NCBI RefSeq assembly: GCF_024380015.1
Contig: NZ_CP101508.1
Coordinates: 2,356,902 to 2,420,901, forward strand
Source of the DNA: Photobacterium atrarenae
GTDB taxonomy: Bacteria > Pseudomonadota > Gammaproteobacteria > Enterobacterales > Vibrionaceae
DNA: 64,000 bases
Direction: 5' to 3'
In this document: piece after piece, positions 50,419 to 59,954 of the stretch
How positions within the stretch are numbered: position 1 is the first letter of the stretch
Layout: every line of letters starts with the position of its first letter
Notes under the pieces: model-generated
Told to the model about the DNA's origin: nothing
What the model saw: the letters and a program-made list of their open reading frames with translations, nothing else
The model's database searches: none
Program-made: the position numbers and the translations under genes

Positions 50419-50454
50419 ATTCTTCTCTCTTCCGTTCAATCTCTTTAACTGAGT

Positions 50455-50482
50455 ATATGGGGGTAAAGCGGCAAGATTCAAC
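50455..50482 (-). promoter_or_regulatory. Heat-shock (sigma-32) promoter of lon
   Basis: On the minus strand GTTGAA (50482-50477), 14 bases, CCCCATAT (50462-50455). This matches the E. coli sigma-32 consensus CTTGAA-N13-15-CCCCATnT at nearly all positions and lies 36 bases before the lon ATG. Confidence 0.82.
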
Positions 50483-50501
50483 GGGGTAAGTAGCAGAAAA
50501 T

Positions 50502-50530
50502 AAAAAAGGAGGACAAAGCCTCCTTTTTTT
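50502..50530 (-). terminator. Rho-independent terminator of clpX
   Basis: AAAAAAGGAGG, loop of 6, CCTCCTTTTTTT; on the minus strand a T tract follows. It lies 26 bases after the clpX stop and separates clpX from lon. Confidence 0.92.
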
Positions 50531-50556
50531 CAACATTATGAGCAGTTATTCACCAA

Positions 50557-51837
50557 TCATTCAGCGCCAGCTGCTTGATTTTCAGTGTTTTCGTAGATCA
50601 GCAGTGGATCGGACTCCCCTTTGATCACGGACTCGTCAATCACCACTTTGCTCACCCCTTCCGCCGACGGCAGCTCGTACATGGTATCGAGCAGCACCGC
50701 TTCCACGATGGAGCGCAGACCCCGTGCCCCGGTCTTGCGTTCCATCGCCTTGCGGGCAATCGCAACCAGCGCATCATCACGGAACTCAAGCTCAACGTTT
50801 TCCAGCTCCAGCAATGCGCCATATTGCTTGGTCAGCGCATTCTTCGGCTCACGCAGGATTTGCACCAACGCCTGCTCATCCAGTTCATTCAGGATGGCTG
50901 TGACCGGCAGACGGCCGATAAATTCAGGGATCAGGCCATATTTCACCAGATCTTCCGGCTCAACCTGCTCGAACAGGTCACTCAGGGTACGTGACTCATT
51001 TTTAGAGCGAACTTCCGCCCCGAAGCCAATCCCGGCACCAGTCTCAACACGCTGCTCAACCACTTTATCCAGGCCGGCAAACGCACCGCCACAGATAAAC
51101 AGGATCTTGGAGGTGTCGACTTGCAGGAATTCCTGCTGCGGATGCTTCCGGCCACCCTGTGGCGGAACCGAAGCCACCGTCCCTTCAATCAGTTTCAGCA
51201 AGGCCTGCTGAACCCCTTCACCCGAGACGTCACGGGTAATAGACGGGTTATCCGATTTCCTGGAAATCTTGTCGATTTCATCAATATAAACGATACCACG
51301 TTCAGCCTTGGCGACATCATAGTCACACTTCTGAAGCAGTTTCTGAATGATGTTTTCAACGTCTTCACCCACATAACCGGCTTCGGTCAATGTGGTGGCA
51401 TCTGCCATGGTAAATGGCACATCCAGCATCCGGGCCAGTGTTTCAGCCAGCAGGGTTTTCCCGCTCCCGGTCGGGCCGATCAGCAGGATATTACTTTTAC
51501 CCAGCTCAACCCCTTCACTGGTGGTATCACCGTTGCGCAGACGCTTGTAGTGGTTGTACACCGCAACCGCCAGAACCTTTTTCGCATGGTTCTGTCCGAT
51601 CACGTAATCATCCAGGTTCGCACGAATTTCCTGTGGTGTCGGAAGTTCGTTGCCTTCACGCTTAGGCATCACTTCTTTAATTTCTTCACGAATAATGTCG
51701 TTACACAAATCGACACATTCATCGCAAATATATACCGAAGGGCCTGCAATCAGCTTGCGAACTTCATGTTGACTCTTACCGCAGAAAGAGCAGTACAGCA
51801 GTTTTCCACTACCACTCTCTTTTCGCTTATCTGTCAT
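50557..51837 (-). CDS. clpX: ClpXP unfoldase subunit ClpX
   Basis: AAA+ hexamer that recognises and unfolds substrates for ClpP. The 426 residues contain the N-terminal C4 zinc domain ([16 protein letters not shown] and [11 protein letters not shown]), Walker [18 protein letters not shown], Walker [13 protein letters not shown], and the IGF loop ([10 protein letters not shown]) that docks on ClpP. E. coli ClpX is 424 residues. It starts 115 bases after clpP, in the same direction. An inverted repeat GTGAC/GTCAC spans the end of clpP and may weaken read-through between the two. Confidence 0.97.
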   Translation of the reverse strand: MTDKRKESGSGKLLYCSFCGKSQHEVRKLIAGPSVYICDECVDLCNDIIREEIKEVMPKREGNELPTPQEIRANLDDYVIGQNHAKKVLAVAVYNHYKRLRNGDTTSEGVELGKSNILLIGPTGSGKTLLAETLARMLDVPFTMADATTLTEAGYVGEDVENIIQKLLQKCDYDVAKAERGIVYIDEIDKISRKSDNPSITRDVSGEGVQQALLKLIEGTVASVPPQGGRKHPQQEFLQVDTSKILFICGGAFAGLDKVVEQRVETGAGIGFGAEVRSKNESRTLSDLFEQVEPEDLVKYGLIPEFIGRLPVTAILNELDEQALVQILREPKNALTKQYGALLELENVELEFRDDALVAIARKAMERKTGARGLRSIVEAVLLDTMYELPSAEGVSKVVIDESVIKGESDPLLIYENTENQAAGAE

Positions 51838-51952
51838 TCGCTAACCTCTTTTCGGGTTTCACCCCATCATTGCCTTGTTTTGAGTGTATAACAACTCTTG
51901 CCATTTTGCTCCGTCACCCGAAAATCCGCGTGACAGAACAAAAACAATGACA

Positions 51953-52576
51953 TTAGTCACGCTTACCCAAAACAGCATCGACCAAACCATATTCAACGGC
52001 TTGCTCAGCCGACATAAAGTTATCGCGGTCTGTATCACGCTCAACCACTTCCAGCGGCTGGCCAGTGTGCTCGGCAAGCAGATTATTCAATCGTTGCTTG
52101 ATCGTTAAAATTTCTTGCGCATGGATCTGAATATCAGACGCCTGGCCCTGGAATCCGCCCAGTGGCTGGTGAATCATCACCCGGGAGTTCGGCAGGCAGA
52201 AACGTTTGCCCGGCGCGCCGCCCGCGAGCAGGAAGGCACCCATCGAGCAGGCCTGACCCATACAGAAAGTGCTCACGTTTGGCTTAATGTGCTGCATGGT
52301 GTCATAGATTGACATGCCAGCAGTGACCGAGCCACCCGGTGAGTTAATGTACAGGAAAATATCTTTGTCCGGGTTTTCAGACTCAAGGAATAAAAGCTGT
52401 GCAACCACTAAATTGGCCATCTGATCTTCAACCTGTCCGGTCAGGAAAATCACACGCTCTTTTAGTAGTCGGGAATAGATGTCGTAAGAACGCTCACCAC
52501 GAGAAGTCTGCTCGACCACCATCGGTACCAGCGCATTCATAATTGGCGACATGGCGTTGTTGTCTTGGTAGCTCAT
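51953..52576 (-). CDS. clpP: ClpP protease subunit
   Basis: Serine protease that forms a double-heptameric chamber. The 207 residues match E. coli ClpP (207) and have the catalytic serine in [16 protein letters not shown], the histidine in [14 protein letters not shown] and the aspartate in [11 protein letters not shown] processed propeptide is likely at the N-terminus. It lies between tig and clpX, the conserved order, and a 107-base gap to tig contains a short inverted repeat and a fair sigma-70 match (TTGACT, 18 bases, TAACAA). Confidence 0.97.
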   Translation of the reverse strand: MSYQDNNAMSPIMNALVPMVVEQTSRGERSYDIYSRLLKERVIFLTGQVEDQMANLVVAQLLFLESENPDKDIFLYINSPGGSVTAGMSIYDTMQHIKPNVSTFCMGQACSMGAFLLAGGAPGKRFCLPNSRVMIHQPLGGFQGQASDIQIHAQEILTIKQRLNNLLAEHTGQPLEVVERDTDRDNFMSAEQAVEYGLVDAVLGKRD

Positions 52577-52641
52577 AACGTTATTTCCCTAAAATAAATG
52601 GCCCGAATGAAATTACTCTCACACGGACCATTGTTAGCAGA

Positions 52642-52664
52642 AGATTTGAAACAAAGTCAAATCT
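52642..52664. repeat. Inverted repeat between tig and clpP
   Basis: AGATTTGA and TCAAATCT with a 7-base loop. No T tract follows on the transcribed strand, so it is at most a weak attenuator or an RNA processing site. Confidence 0.5.
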
Positions 52665-52683
52665 CTACCCAGATATCAGCAAA

Positions 52684-53991
52684 TTAAACTGCAGGCTGTT
52701 GCTGGTTCATCAGCTCGTTGAAGCTCACTTCTTTGTCAGAAACCTGAGCTTTGGCCAGCAGTGCGTCGATCGCTTGCTCTTCCAGAGCAACGTTACGCAT
52801 GTTGTTCATCATTTGCTCGTTTTGCTCGTAGTAAGCAACAACTTCCGCTGGATCTTCGTAAGCAGATGCCATTTCAGTGATCAGTGCTTTCACACGCTCG
52901 TCATCAGCTTTCAGCTCTTCAGACTTGATCACTTCACCCAGCAGCAGGCCAACAACGACGCGACGTTTGGCTTGCTCTTCAAACAGTTCACGTGGCAGCT
53001 CTGGTGCGTTTTGCGCATCACCGCCGAAGCGTTGAGTTGCTTGCTGACGCAGAACGTTGATTTCCTGATCGATCAGAGCGGCAGGAACTGTGATGTCGTT
53101 TTGCTCAACCAGACCATTCAGAACCTGATCTTTGATGCGAGTTTTCACCGCTTGCTTCAGCTCACGCTCCATGTTCTTACGAACTTCGGCTTTCAGGCCT
53201 TCAACAGAGCCGTCTTCAACGCCGAACTTCGCAACAAACTCTTCAGTCAGCTCAGGCAGCTCCTGCGCTTCAACCTTGTGCAGTTTGATTGCGAAAGAAG
53301 CTGCTTTACCCTTCAGGTTTTCAGCATGGTAGTCTTCCGGGAAAGTCACTTCAACGGTGAACTCGTCACCCGCTTTCTTGCCCACGATACCGTCTTCGAA
53401 ACCTGGGATCATGCGGCCCTGGCCCATGGCCAGTGCGAAACCTTCTGCTTTACCGCCTTCGAACTCTTCACCGTCGATAGAACCAGTGAAATCGATGGTA
53501 ACACGGCTGTCAGCAACGGCAGCTTCTTCAACCTCAGTCCAAGTTGCCTGTTGCTTACGCAGGGTGTCCAGCATCGCATCAACGTCTTCGTCTTTCACTT
53601 CAACTGCTGGTTTTTCAACAGCAATCTTGTCCAGACCAGCCAGCTCGATTTCCGGGAATACTTCGAAAGATGCTTTGAATACCAGATCTTTACCTTCAGC
53701 AACTTCAACCGGTGTGAACGTTGGCGCACCCGCTGGGTTGATTTTCTCTTTCACGATTGCTTCGATGTAGTGACGCTGCATCACTTCACCCAGTACGTCC
53801 TGGCGAACAGAGGCGCCGAACATACGAGCAACCATTTTCAGCGGAGCTTTACCTGGACGGAAACCATCGAAGCGACGATTTTTAGCAATTTTCTTCAGCT
53901 CAGCTGTCACTGCATCTTCGATGTTTGCAGCCGGAACTGTGATAGTGAGTTGGCGTTCTAGACCTTCAGTGGTTTCAACGGTAACTTGCAT
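52684..53991 (-). CDS. tig: Trigger factor
   Basis: Ribosome-bound folding chaperone with peptidyl-prolyl isomerase activity. The protein has 435 residues from the ATG at 53991, which agrees with the family start [17 protein letters not shown]; the preceding TTG (54006) is rejected. The ribosome-binding signature appears as [16 protein letters not shown] near residue 42, the FKBP-type domain holds [18 protein letters not shown] and [13 protein letters not shown], and the C-domain contains [22 protein letters not shown] lies upstream. First gene of the tig-clpP-clpX block. Confidence 0.97.
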   Translation of the reverse strand: MQVTVETTEGLERQLTITVPAANIEDAVTAELKKIAKNRRFDGFRPGKAPLKMVARMFGASVRQDVLGEVMQRHYIEAIVKEKINPAGAPTFTPVEVAEGKDLVFKASFEVFPEIELAGLDKIAVEKPAVEVKDEDVDAMLDTLRKQQATWTEVEEAAVADSRVTIDFTGSIDGEEFEGGKAEGFALAMGQGRMIPGFEDGIVGKKAGDEFTVEVTFPEDYHAENLKGKAASFAIKLHKVEAQELPELTEEFVAKFGVEDGSVEGLKAEVRKNMERELKQAVKTRIKDQVLNGLVEQNDITVPAALIDQEINVLRQQATQRFGGDAQNAPELPRELFEEQAKRRVVVGLLLGEVIKSEELKADDERVKALITEMASAYEDPAEVVAYYEQNEQMMNNMRNVALEEQAIDALLAKAQVSDKEVSFNELMNQQQPAV

Positions 53992-54370
53992 TTTATTTAA
54001 CCTCAAAACTTACTCAGTATTCTCTGAGTGATGTTGCCGATCAGTTGAACTGACGGTGGCATCCTTTCGTGTTATGGCAGGCGACCTCACCTACACCATA
54101 ACGCCTTAATTCTGATAATTTCTGTTTCTACTGGCCGATTTGCCACTGAGCCAGAAATTAAAAACGCGGTATTATAGCGATCCTGCGCCTTGTCGTCGAG
54201 ACAGCGTCTCGCCTGAAAAGTACGTCATCATCAAACCTTTCACACAAGATAGGGGCAAAAATTCCATTTACAAGGGAAAACCCCAAAAAAATCGCGGGGC
54301 ATTACGAATTTTTGACCGTGAGCTGAATTATTCGGTTTATTTCACAGCCGATTGATGTTTTTTGCTTCAA
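53992..54370 (-). promoter_or_regulatory. tig upstream region with structured leader candidate
   Basis: 379 bases without a supported gene between the ten-gene cluster and tig. GTTATGG (54071-54077) and CCATAAC (54096-54102) form an inverted repeat enclosing an AGG/CCT pair, about 80 bases before tig and probably in its leader. CGAGAC-AGC-GTCTCG (54197-54211) is a second small repeat. I see no strong terminator behind the cluster, so some read-through into tig is possible. Confidence 0.4.
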
Positions 54371-55465
54371 TCACAGCGTCTCGTACAACGCCAGCCAGTA
54401 GCGCGGACTCTCCAACTCCAGCCTGGCCGCTTCAATACACCGCTGGGCAACCTGCGCCGGCGTCACCCGTTGGGTACTCCGGCTAAGGTGATCCAGCATC
54501 GTGAACTCGCCCCATTTGTCAGCCAGCCGCCTTAAGTGATGCTGAAGATTGGCCAGGGCTGCGCGCTGCGCCGGGGTGGTCAGTGTCTGTCTGGCCAGTT
54601 CACACCAGCGGACCTGCAATTTCCGCTGGGTGAGAAAGATCCAGTGACCAAAGATATAAAACGGCTGATTCAACGCTTTGACCTGCGCCATGCCCTCAAG
54701 ATAATGGTTGACGGCGGCCATACCGGCATCGTTCTGGCCCGTGGTCAGGTAAGCCACATTCTCGACGACATCCTGGCGGATCTCGGCCATGGACAGGTGC
54801 GGTGACGGCACCCCGACCCGCTTCACCTGGTAACAGTTAAACACCCCTTTCAGGTTCAGCATCCCGTCAAAGCAGGCACTGACGTCCTGCATCGCCACCG
54901 GGTCGTCCTGGACATCCTGATCGCTGAGCAGGAACCGATTCTGAGCAGGGCAATACCGGGTCAAAAAGACGATATGCTCATAGCCACGGATCAATTGATA
55001 TTGATATCTCGACGGAATGTACCCCATATCAAAATCACACAACACCGGACGCTGACGGCTGAACCGGTCACCAATGTACTCAAGCAGCGCGGCAAACTCA
55101 GTAAAAGGGATCACCTCAATGTCAAGCCCACACCGCTCACGCAGCAAATCAGCCATTTTCCCGTCGACATGACGGGCATGAACATCCAGATACGGCCCCG
55201 TCTGGTCGCGGAAAAACTCAAACCGGGCAAACCGGGTTTCGGGATGGATCAACGCCGGGTGCGAATGATGCTCGGGCCGAAAAGAAAAGCTGTGCTCGGC
55301 GAATAGCTTGGCAATGGACGGCAACGGCGCCTCAATCGAGGCCAACGTATAAAGGCCGAAGATGAAACAATTCGGTGGCGATTCCAGGCTGTTCGGATCG
55401 AAAGCAAAACGCGATTGCGCCAGCTGCGCAAAATCCGTCGGAGCAATATTCATTTCGGTGTGCAT
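54371..55465 (-). CDS. BtrH-like putative acyl-ACP acyltransferase
   Basis: 364 residues, not clearly matched to a characterised protein. The first half looks like the N-terminal domain of butirosin protein BtrH, a papain/C39-like fold that moves an acyl group from a carrier protein to an amine. Supporting features are PPNCFIFGLYTLA with C33 as candidate nucleophile, RPVLCDFDMGYIPSRYQYQ, GYEHIVFL with H164 and RFLLSDQDVQDDP with D182, in the expected order. The second half is helical, as in the DUF4872-like part. GAGG lies 6 bases before the ATG. It is the last gene of the cluster, so transfer and release of the finished unit is a natural role, but this is inferred. Confidence 0.55.
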   Translation of the reverse strand: MHTEMNIAPTDFAQLAQSRFAFDPNSLESPPNCFIFGLYTLASIEAPLPSIAKLFAEHSFSFRPEHHSHPALIHPETRFARFEFFRDQTGPYLDVHARHVDGKMADLLRERCGLDIEVIPFTEFAALLEYIGDRFSRQRPVLCDFDMGYIPSRYQYQLIRGYEHIVFLTRYCPAQNRFLLSDQDVQDDPVAMQDVSACFDGMLNLKGVFNCYQVKRVGVPSPHLSMAEIRQDVVENVAYLTTGQNDAGMAAVNHYLEGMAQVKALNQPFYIFGHWIFLTQRKLQVRWCELARQTLTTPAQRAALANLQHHLRRLADKWGEFTMLDHLSRSTQRVTPAQVAQRCIEAARLELESPRYWLALYETL

Positions 55466-55473
55466 AGTTATCC

Positions 55474-56235
55474 TCAGAAAATTCGGTAACCGCCATCGAC
55501 TGTGATGACATCGCCGGTGTGGTAACGGCTCTCCTCAGACATCAGATACACCGCCAACGGGGCAATATCTTCCGGCGTGGCCCAGCGCCCGAGCGGGATC
55601 CGCAACCGGCGGATTGACTCATACTGACGGCGATCTGCCAGCACATCCCGGTTCATCTCCGTTTCCACCCAACCGGGCAAGACACTGTTCACCGTAATCG
55701 CTGAGGCAGCCAGCTCCAGCGCCAGGGAGCGACACAACGAGGTAATGGCCGCCTTCCCCGCACCATAGTCGGCAAAGCCTGCCGTCCCTTTCACCGCAGA
55801 CAAACTCGAAACCGCCATCAAGCGCCCTCCTTCTCCCTGACGACACAAATGCTGCGCCGCGTGCTGCAACGTTGCAAACGTGCCGTGCAGGTTGGCCCCG
55901 ACATGTGCCTGCCACGCATCCCAATCCATGTCGCAGACCGCCTGCCCGCTGCCGCGGCTACCGGCATTGGCGACACAACCATACAGCGTCCCCTGCCAGG
56001 CCAGTGCCGTTTCAAACAGTGCCGCGACCGATTCGGGGGACGTGATGTCGCATGACACCAACCGGACCCGCTCCGGCGCCGCGGCAAACGCTGCCAGCAC
56101 ATCCGGATATTGTGCCGGCTGGCGGGCCGTGATCACCACATTCGCCCCCTGCCCATGAAGCGCCCTGGCAATCGCCAACCCAATGCCCCGGCAGCTGCCG
56201 GTCACCACAATGGTCTTTCCTGTTAAATCAAACAT
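55474..56235 (-). CDS. SDR-family dehydrogenase in the biosynthetic cluster
   Basis: About 253 residues, classical short-chain dehydrogenase/reductase. The cofactor loop TVVTGSCRGIGLAIARAL (TGxxxGIG), VANAGS for the NAG motif, the serine in MAVSSLSAV and the catalytic YGAGK (in FADYGAGKAAITSL) are all present, as is PGWVETEM. The closest general type is FabG-like 3-oxoacyl reductase or a sugar/alcohol dehydrogenase; the substrate is unknown. A GTG one codon upstream (56238) is possible; GAAGGG lies before the ATG. Only 8 bases separate it from the BtrH-like gene. Confidence 0.85.
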   Translation of the reverse strand: MFDLTGKTIVVTGSCRGIGLAIARALHGQGANVVITARQPAQYPDVLAAFAAAPERVRLVSCDITSPESVAALFETALAWQGTLYGCVANAGSRGSGQAVCDMDWDAWQAHVGANLHGTFATLQHAAQHLCRQGEGGRLMAVSSLSAVKGTAGFADYGAGKAAITSLCRSLALELAASAITVNSVLPGWVETEMNRDVLADRRQYESIRRLRIPLGRWATPEDIAPLAVYLMSEESRYHTGDVITVDGGYRIF

Positions 56236-56247
56236 CACTACCCTTCT

Positions 56248-57058
56248 CTAGCTCGTGGCACTTTCATAATGGCGAATTGCCCGACGCCAGCACACCCGTG
56301 TCAGCGCCAACAGCAACACGGGGGCAGCGATCCCCCAGGCCAGCTCTCCACCGGACAACCGATCCAACACAAACAGCGGCGACCAGTTGGTCACCAGGAA
56401 GATGGGGATCACCACCGTGCCAACCAGTTGAACCGGCCTGAGGTGGATCCGATGCGGCAGATTATTGAAATCCCACATCGCCCAGTAAAACGCCTGCAAG
56501 GCGGAGATATTTTTAAACTTGAACGCCAGCATCAGCGGCAGGACGAAGATGGCGTACATGGTCACCACGCCCAGCAGCAAATAGCCGATGAACCCGAGCA
56601 GATTGACAGCCGAGAGCGGAATGGCCGACGCTTGCCAGCCGTATATAATGAGCCCCAGCCCGGCAATCACATTCGGCAGGGTGATCCAGGTATCGACATG
56701 CCGGAGGGTGGCCATAAACTGGGAAGACACCGGCTTAGTCAGCAACAGATCGAAATCACCGTTCCTGATTTGCAGATCAAAACCGATGATGTTGAATTGC
56801 AGCATACTGACGAAAAAAAACCGTCATCAGCATATAGGTGCCGATAAACAGATAGATACTGCTGGGTGGCAATCCCGCAATATGTACCCCGGTATCATGG
56901 ACGATATAGGCATAAAGCAGCTTCACCCCCAGATATCCCAGTTCAACCATCACATTCAGGGCAATGTTGACGCGATACTCCAACTGGCGCATCGCATTAA
57001 CTTTGAGTAAAAATAGGTAGATATTCAGGTGCTTGATCAGTTCACGTCCCATCCTCAT
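56248..57058 (-). pseudogene. ABC-2 type permease, frameshifted at a T8 run
   Basis: Second membrane subunit of the cluster exporter. The frame from 57058 runs MRMGRELIKHLNIYLFLLKV to LMTVFFRQYAAIQHHRF and stops, while the rest of the protein (LQFNIIGFDLQIRNGDFDLL onward, to 56248) continues in the neighbouring frame. The break is in eight consecutive T on the minus strand (56820-56813); with seven T the reading becomes LMTVFFVSMLQFNIIGFDLQ, as expected for this DUF990-like family (about 265 residues, six membrane segments). It may be a true inactivation, a slippage-tolerant site or a sequencing error. It overlaps the preceding permease gene as ATGA. Confidence 0.8.
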
Positions 57059-57855
57059 CCCCCGAGCGCAATAAAGTGTTTGCAACCCCGGTTCCAAACC
57101 AGGCGTGACAAGCTAAACAGCCCGATAATCCAGGCCCCCTGGATCGCCACTCCGATCATCAAATCGCTGCCGGTGACCCGTCCCAACACCACTTCAATCG
57201 GAAAAAAAACCACATACTGGAATGGCAGATAGCGAAGTACGGCCATGCCCGCCTCACCAAACACCGTGAGCGGAAACACACCGCCGGACAGCACCAGGCC
57301 GACAATCCGAATCGACTCGAATACGCCCCACACTTCCTGCATCCAGAACGCCGCCAGCCCGATGAGGTAGAAGAGAAAAAACTGAATGAAGAACGCCCCG
57401 CACAAGACACCCAGCATCCGGAAGTAGTCAGACAAACTCACCGCCATCTGGAGCCAGTGGTTGAGTAACACCGCGCATCCCCCGATCAGCAACAGGGTCG
57501 CCGTAAAATAGCCCAGATTCTGCCCCACAAAGGCCGCCAGCCGATAAACCGAATACGACAAGGGCTGAGTCAGAAAGCGATTGAGCCCCCCCTCCTTAAT
57601 ATCCGTCGCCACCTCATACTCAAACCCGGTTCGCAGCGCCTGACTGACCAGCGCCGCAAACAAGGCATAGGCCATCATTTCCTCATAACGATAGCCGTAC
57701 ACTTGCTCGGCCTGGGTATAAGTGAAAATTGCATGCCAGAACATCACTTGCAGCAGTAACGGAAACCCCGCGGCTAACACACTGATCAGATAGTTCAGCC
57801 GGTAGGCCAGCGACATTTGCAGTCCCATCTGGCTGACAAACAGATACTTCCTCAT
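57055..57855 (-). CDS. ABC-2 type permease of the cluster exporter
   Basis: 266 residues with six hydrophobic segments, from MRKYLFVSQMGLQMSLAYRL to WNRGCKHFIALGG. The pattern DIKEGGLNRFLTQPLSYSVY after the second segment is typical of the DUF990/ABC2_membrane_6 export permeases that work as pairs with one ATPase. The ATG at 57855 overlaps the ATPase stop as ATGA, so a longer frame to 57894 is not used. The partner permease is the next gene, which is frameshifted. Likely exports the product of this cluster or a lipid-like molecule. Confidence 0.87.
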   Translation of the reverse strand: MRKYLFVSQMGLQMSLAYRLNYLISVLAAGFPLLLQVMFWHAIFTYTQAEQVYGYRYEEMMAYALFAALVSQALRTGFEYEVATDIKEGGLNRFLTQPLSYSVYRLAAFVGQNLGYFTATLLLIGGCAVLLNHWLQMAVSLSDYFRMLGVLCGAFFIQFFLFYLIGLAAFWMQEVWGVFESIRIVGLVLSGGVFPLTVFGEAGMAVLRYLPFQYVVFFPIEVVLGRVTGSDLMIGVAIQGAWIIGLFSLSRLVWNRGCKHFIALGG

Positions 57856-58838
57856 GCCGGAACCTTTTGTGCCAGATACAGGCTCTCCAGGCAATGCTCC
57901 AGCGGTAGCTCTTTGATCTTGATATCCGCCACATCCGCCTGCGCCAAGACCCGGGCCAGGATGGTCTGAGACTGCGCTTTGCTGATCTCAATCACAATCT
58001 CATTCCGATCCGCTGCAATGATCCGGCCGTACTGGGCAAACACCTGTTTTTCGATGGGCGTATGGCTGTAGACATGCAGGTGGCGCTTGGCACCGACCAC
58101 ATCCCCGAGCGCCTCAAGACTGCCGTCATAAACTAACTGCCCGCCGCTGATCACAATCCCCCGCTGACACAAGGTGGCAATGTCGACCATGTTATGGCTG
58201 GTCAGCAGCATGGTGGTTCGCTTCTCTTCGGCCAGAGTTTTCAAAAACGCCAGGATCGCCCGCTGCGATAAAAAATCCAGCCCCAACGTCGGCTCATCGA
58301 GAAAAATCACCTCCGGCTGATGCAGCAGCGCAGCGATCAGCTCGAGCTTCATCCGCTCTCCCAGCGAGAGCCGCCGCACCTGGATGTCCAGCAAATGCCG
58401 GACGTTGAGAATTTCACTCAGTTCCCCCAGCGTTTGCTGATACGCGCGATCCTTGATTTCATAGATGCGTTTATTGAGCTCAAAGCTGTCAATCGCCGGG
58501 AGATCCGGCCACAGTTGCTGCTTCTGGCCCATGATGATCGAGAACTTGCGCTTGAAGGCTTTTTCACGCGCCCAGGGCACGTACCCCATCACCCTGGCGT
58601 GCCCGGTACTGGGATGCAAAATACCGGACAACATCTTCATGGTGGTGGTTTTTCCGGCCCCGTTCGGCCCGATAAACGCGACGATTTCACCTTGTTCGAT
58701 CTCAAAGGACAAGTCGCGCACCACCAGCTTGCTGAGCTGCTCCCGGCCCCACAGGTTTTTGAGCGACGCCATCAGTCCGGATTGCTTGCGATAGTAGAAG
58801 AATTCCTTGCCCAGCTGGTGCGCGGAGATATAAGCCAT
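57852..58838 (-). CDS. ABC transporter ATPase of the cluster exporter
   Basis: 328-residue nucleotide-binding protein: Walker A AFIGPNGAGKTTTMKML near residue 55, Q-loop region IIMGQKQQLWPDLP, signature RRLSLGERMKLELIAALL, Walker B EVIFLDEPTLGLDF and the switch histidine in LLTSHNM. The 90-residue C-terminal extension (SHTPIEKQVFAQYG to LAQKVPA) is common in natural-product exporters of the DrrA type. A GTG at 58847 overlapping the previous stop as GTGA is possible, but AAGGTGA five bases before the ATG at 58838 favours the shorter form. The two permeases follow with 4-base overlaps. Confidence 0.92.
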   Translation of the reverse strand: MAYISAHQLGKEFFYYRKQSGLMASLKNLWGREQLSKLVVRDLSFEIEQGEIVAFIGPNGAGKTTTMKMLSGILHPSTGHARVMGYVPWAREKAFKRKFSIIMGQKQQLWPDLPAIDSFELNKRIYEIKDRAYQQTLGELSEILNVRHLLDIQVRRLSLGERMKLELIAALLHQPEVIFLDEPTLGLDFLSQRAILAFLKTLAEEKRTTMLLTSHNMVDIATLCQRGIVISGGQLVYDGSLEALGDVVGAKRHLHVYSHTPIEKQVFAQYGRIIAADRNEIVIEISKAQSQTILARVLAQADVADIKIKELPLEHCLESLYLAQKVPA

Positions 58839-58843
58839 ACCGG

Positions 58844-59932
58844 TCACCTTTTATTCGGATCTGCATAATAGCGAGCGCAGGAGCCGCAGATAGGAAACAG
58901 TCCGCCCTGGCGCAACAACTGATGGCGGAAATTTTTCATATGGCCGCCGTTCCAGATCTCGGACACACTCTGTTCATAGATATTGCCGAGCGGGACATCA
59001 TAGAAGGTATGACAAGGCGTAATGTCGCCATTCGACGCCACTTCCATGTAGATCCAGGGGAAAAAACACTTGTCACGTTGATCCGCCATGTCTGCGTACT
59101 GTTTGGTGAAATATGCCCGGTAATTCTCGCTGGCAATGGTTTTGGGGTAGCACACAAAGTAAATGCCGCGCTTTTTACATGCCTGCTCGACCCAATGGAT
59201 CTGGGCCTGAATGGCTTCGAAATCCATCATTTCAAACTTGCGCGGATCATCCTGCATCCCGGCGGCACAAGGCGTTTCCTCAACCCCGAACAAACGGCGA
59301 AACAGCTGACGATGCTGGTCATGTTCATGCGCCGTCGCATACGTCTGAAATTCAATACTGATGTGATCCACCATGTCCAAATCCAGACAGTTTTCAAAGA
59401 ATCCCTGAATATAAAGGTGGGTCAGCGGCGTCACGATAAAGGTATAGCCGATTTTCGGCTCTTTCAGCCCCTTGCGCTCGCGCAACTCAAACAGGGTTGC
59501 TACTCCTTCCTGCACGTTGCGATAGACATTTTCGCCGCGCTGGGCGTCATTAATTTCCTCCGGCCCATCCAGCGATACCCACAACCGGTTCGGCGGGGTC
59601 TCAACCAACATCTCCGCCTTGCGCTTTAAAAAGGTGCCATTGGTCGGGACATCCACCCGGGCGCCGCCCTGACGGATCCGGCCGACGACATCCTCAAACC
59701 ACGGATACATCATGGGCTCACCGCCAAACAGGGCAAAGTAGGGTTTGACCGGTAGACATTCATCGATGACCCGCAGCACAGCGTCTTTATCCAGCCGGGA
59801 GATTTTCCGCCCGTGATAGGCACCGTTTTCTCCCCACTCGTAACACATTTTGCAACGCAGGTTGCAGGCATCCGTGAGCTGGAGGGTGACCCAGACCGGC
59901 AGTTTATTTTGTAAGATATTTGTATTCGACAT
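58844..59932 (-). CDS. Radical SAM protein with SPASM-like C-terminus (second of pair)
   Basis: 362 residues from the ATG at 59932, which has GGAAG 4 bases upstream; a longer frame to 59989 overlaps the previous gene and is rejected. CNLRCKMC (C23, C27, C30) binds the 4Fe-4S cluster and SAM, and FGGEPMMYP is the GGE motif. The C-terminal third has the SPASM-type cysteines: DKCFFPWIYM, GDITPCHTFYDVPLGNIY and PICGSCARYY. Such enzymes modify peptides or carrier-bound or sugar substrates by radical chemistry, as BtrN does in butirosin assembly. The substrate here is unknown. Confidence 0.9.
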   Translation of the reverse strand: MSNTNILQNKLPVWVTLQLTDACNLRCKMCYEWGENGAYHGRKISRLDKDAVLRVIDECLPVKPYFALFGGEPMMYPWFEDVVGRIRQGGARVDVPTNGTFLKRKAEMLVETPPNRLWVSLDGPEEINDAQRGENVYRNVQEGVATLFELRERKGLKEPKIGYTFIVTPLTHLYIQGFFENCLDLDMVDHISIEFQTYATAHEHDQHRQLFRRLFGVEETPCAAGMQDDPRKFEMMDFEAIQAQIHWVEQACKKRGIYFVCYPKTIASENYRAYFTKQYADMADQRDKCFFPWIYMEVASNGDITPCHTFYDVPLGNIYEQSVSEIWNGGHMKNFRHQLLRQGGLFPICGSCARYYADPNKR

Positions 59933-59954
59933 CACACTTCCTTTCCTGATTGGC

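Noticed and set aside
52699..53961. A 420-codon open frame opposite tig
   Set aside because: Antisense shadow: rich in Phe, Cys and His, no family features, while tig on the other strand is unmistakable.
54140..54355. A 71-codon frame between tig and the cluster
   Set aside because: No ribosome site, no recognisable sequence, and it overlaps the probable tig control region.
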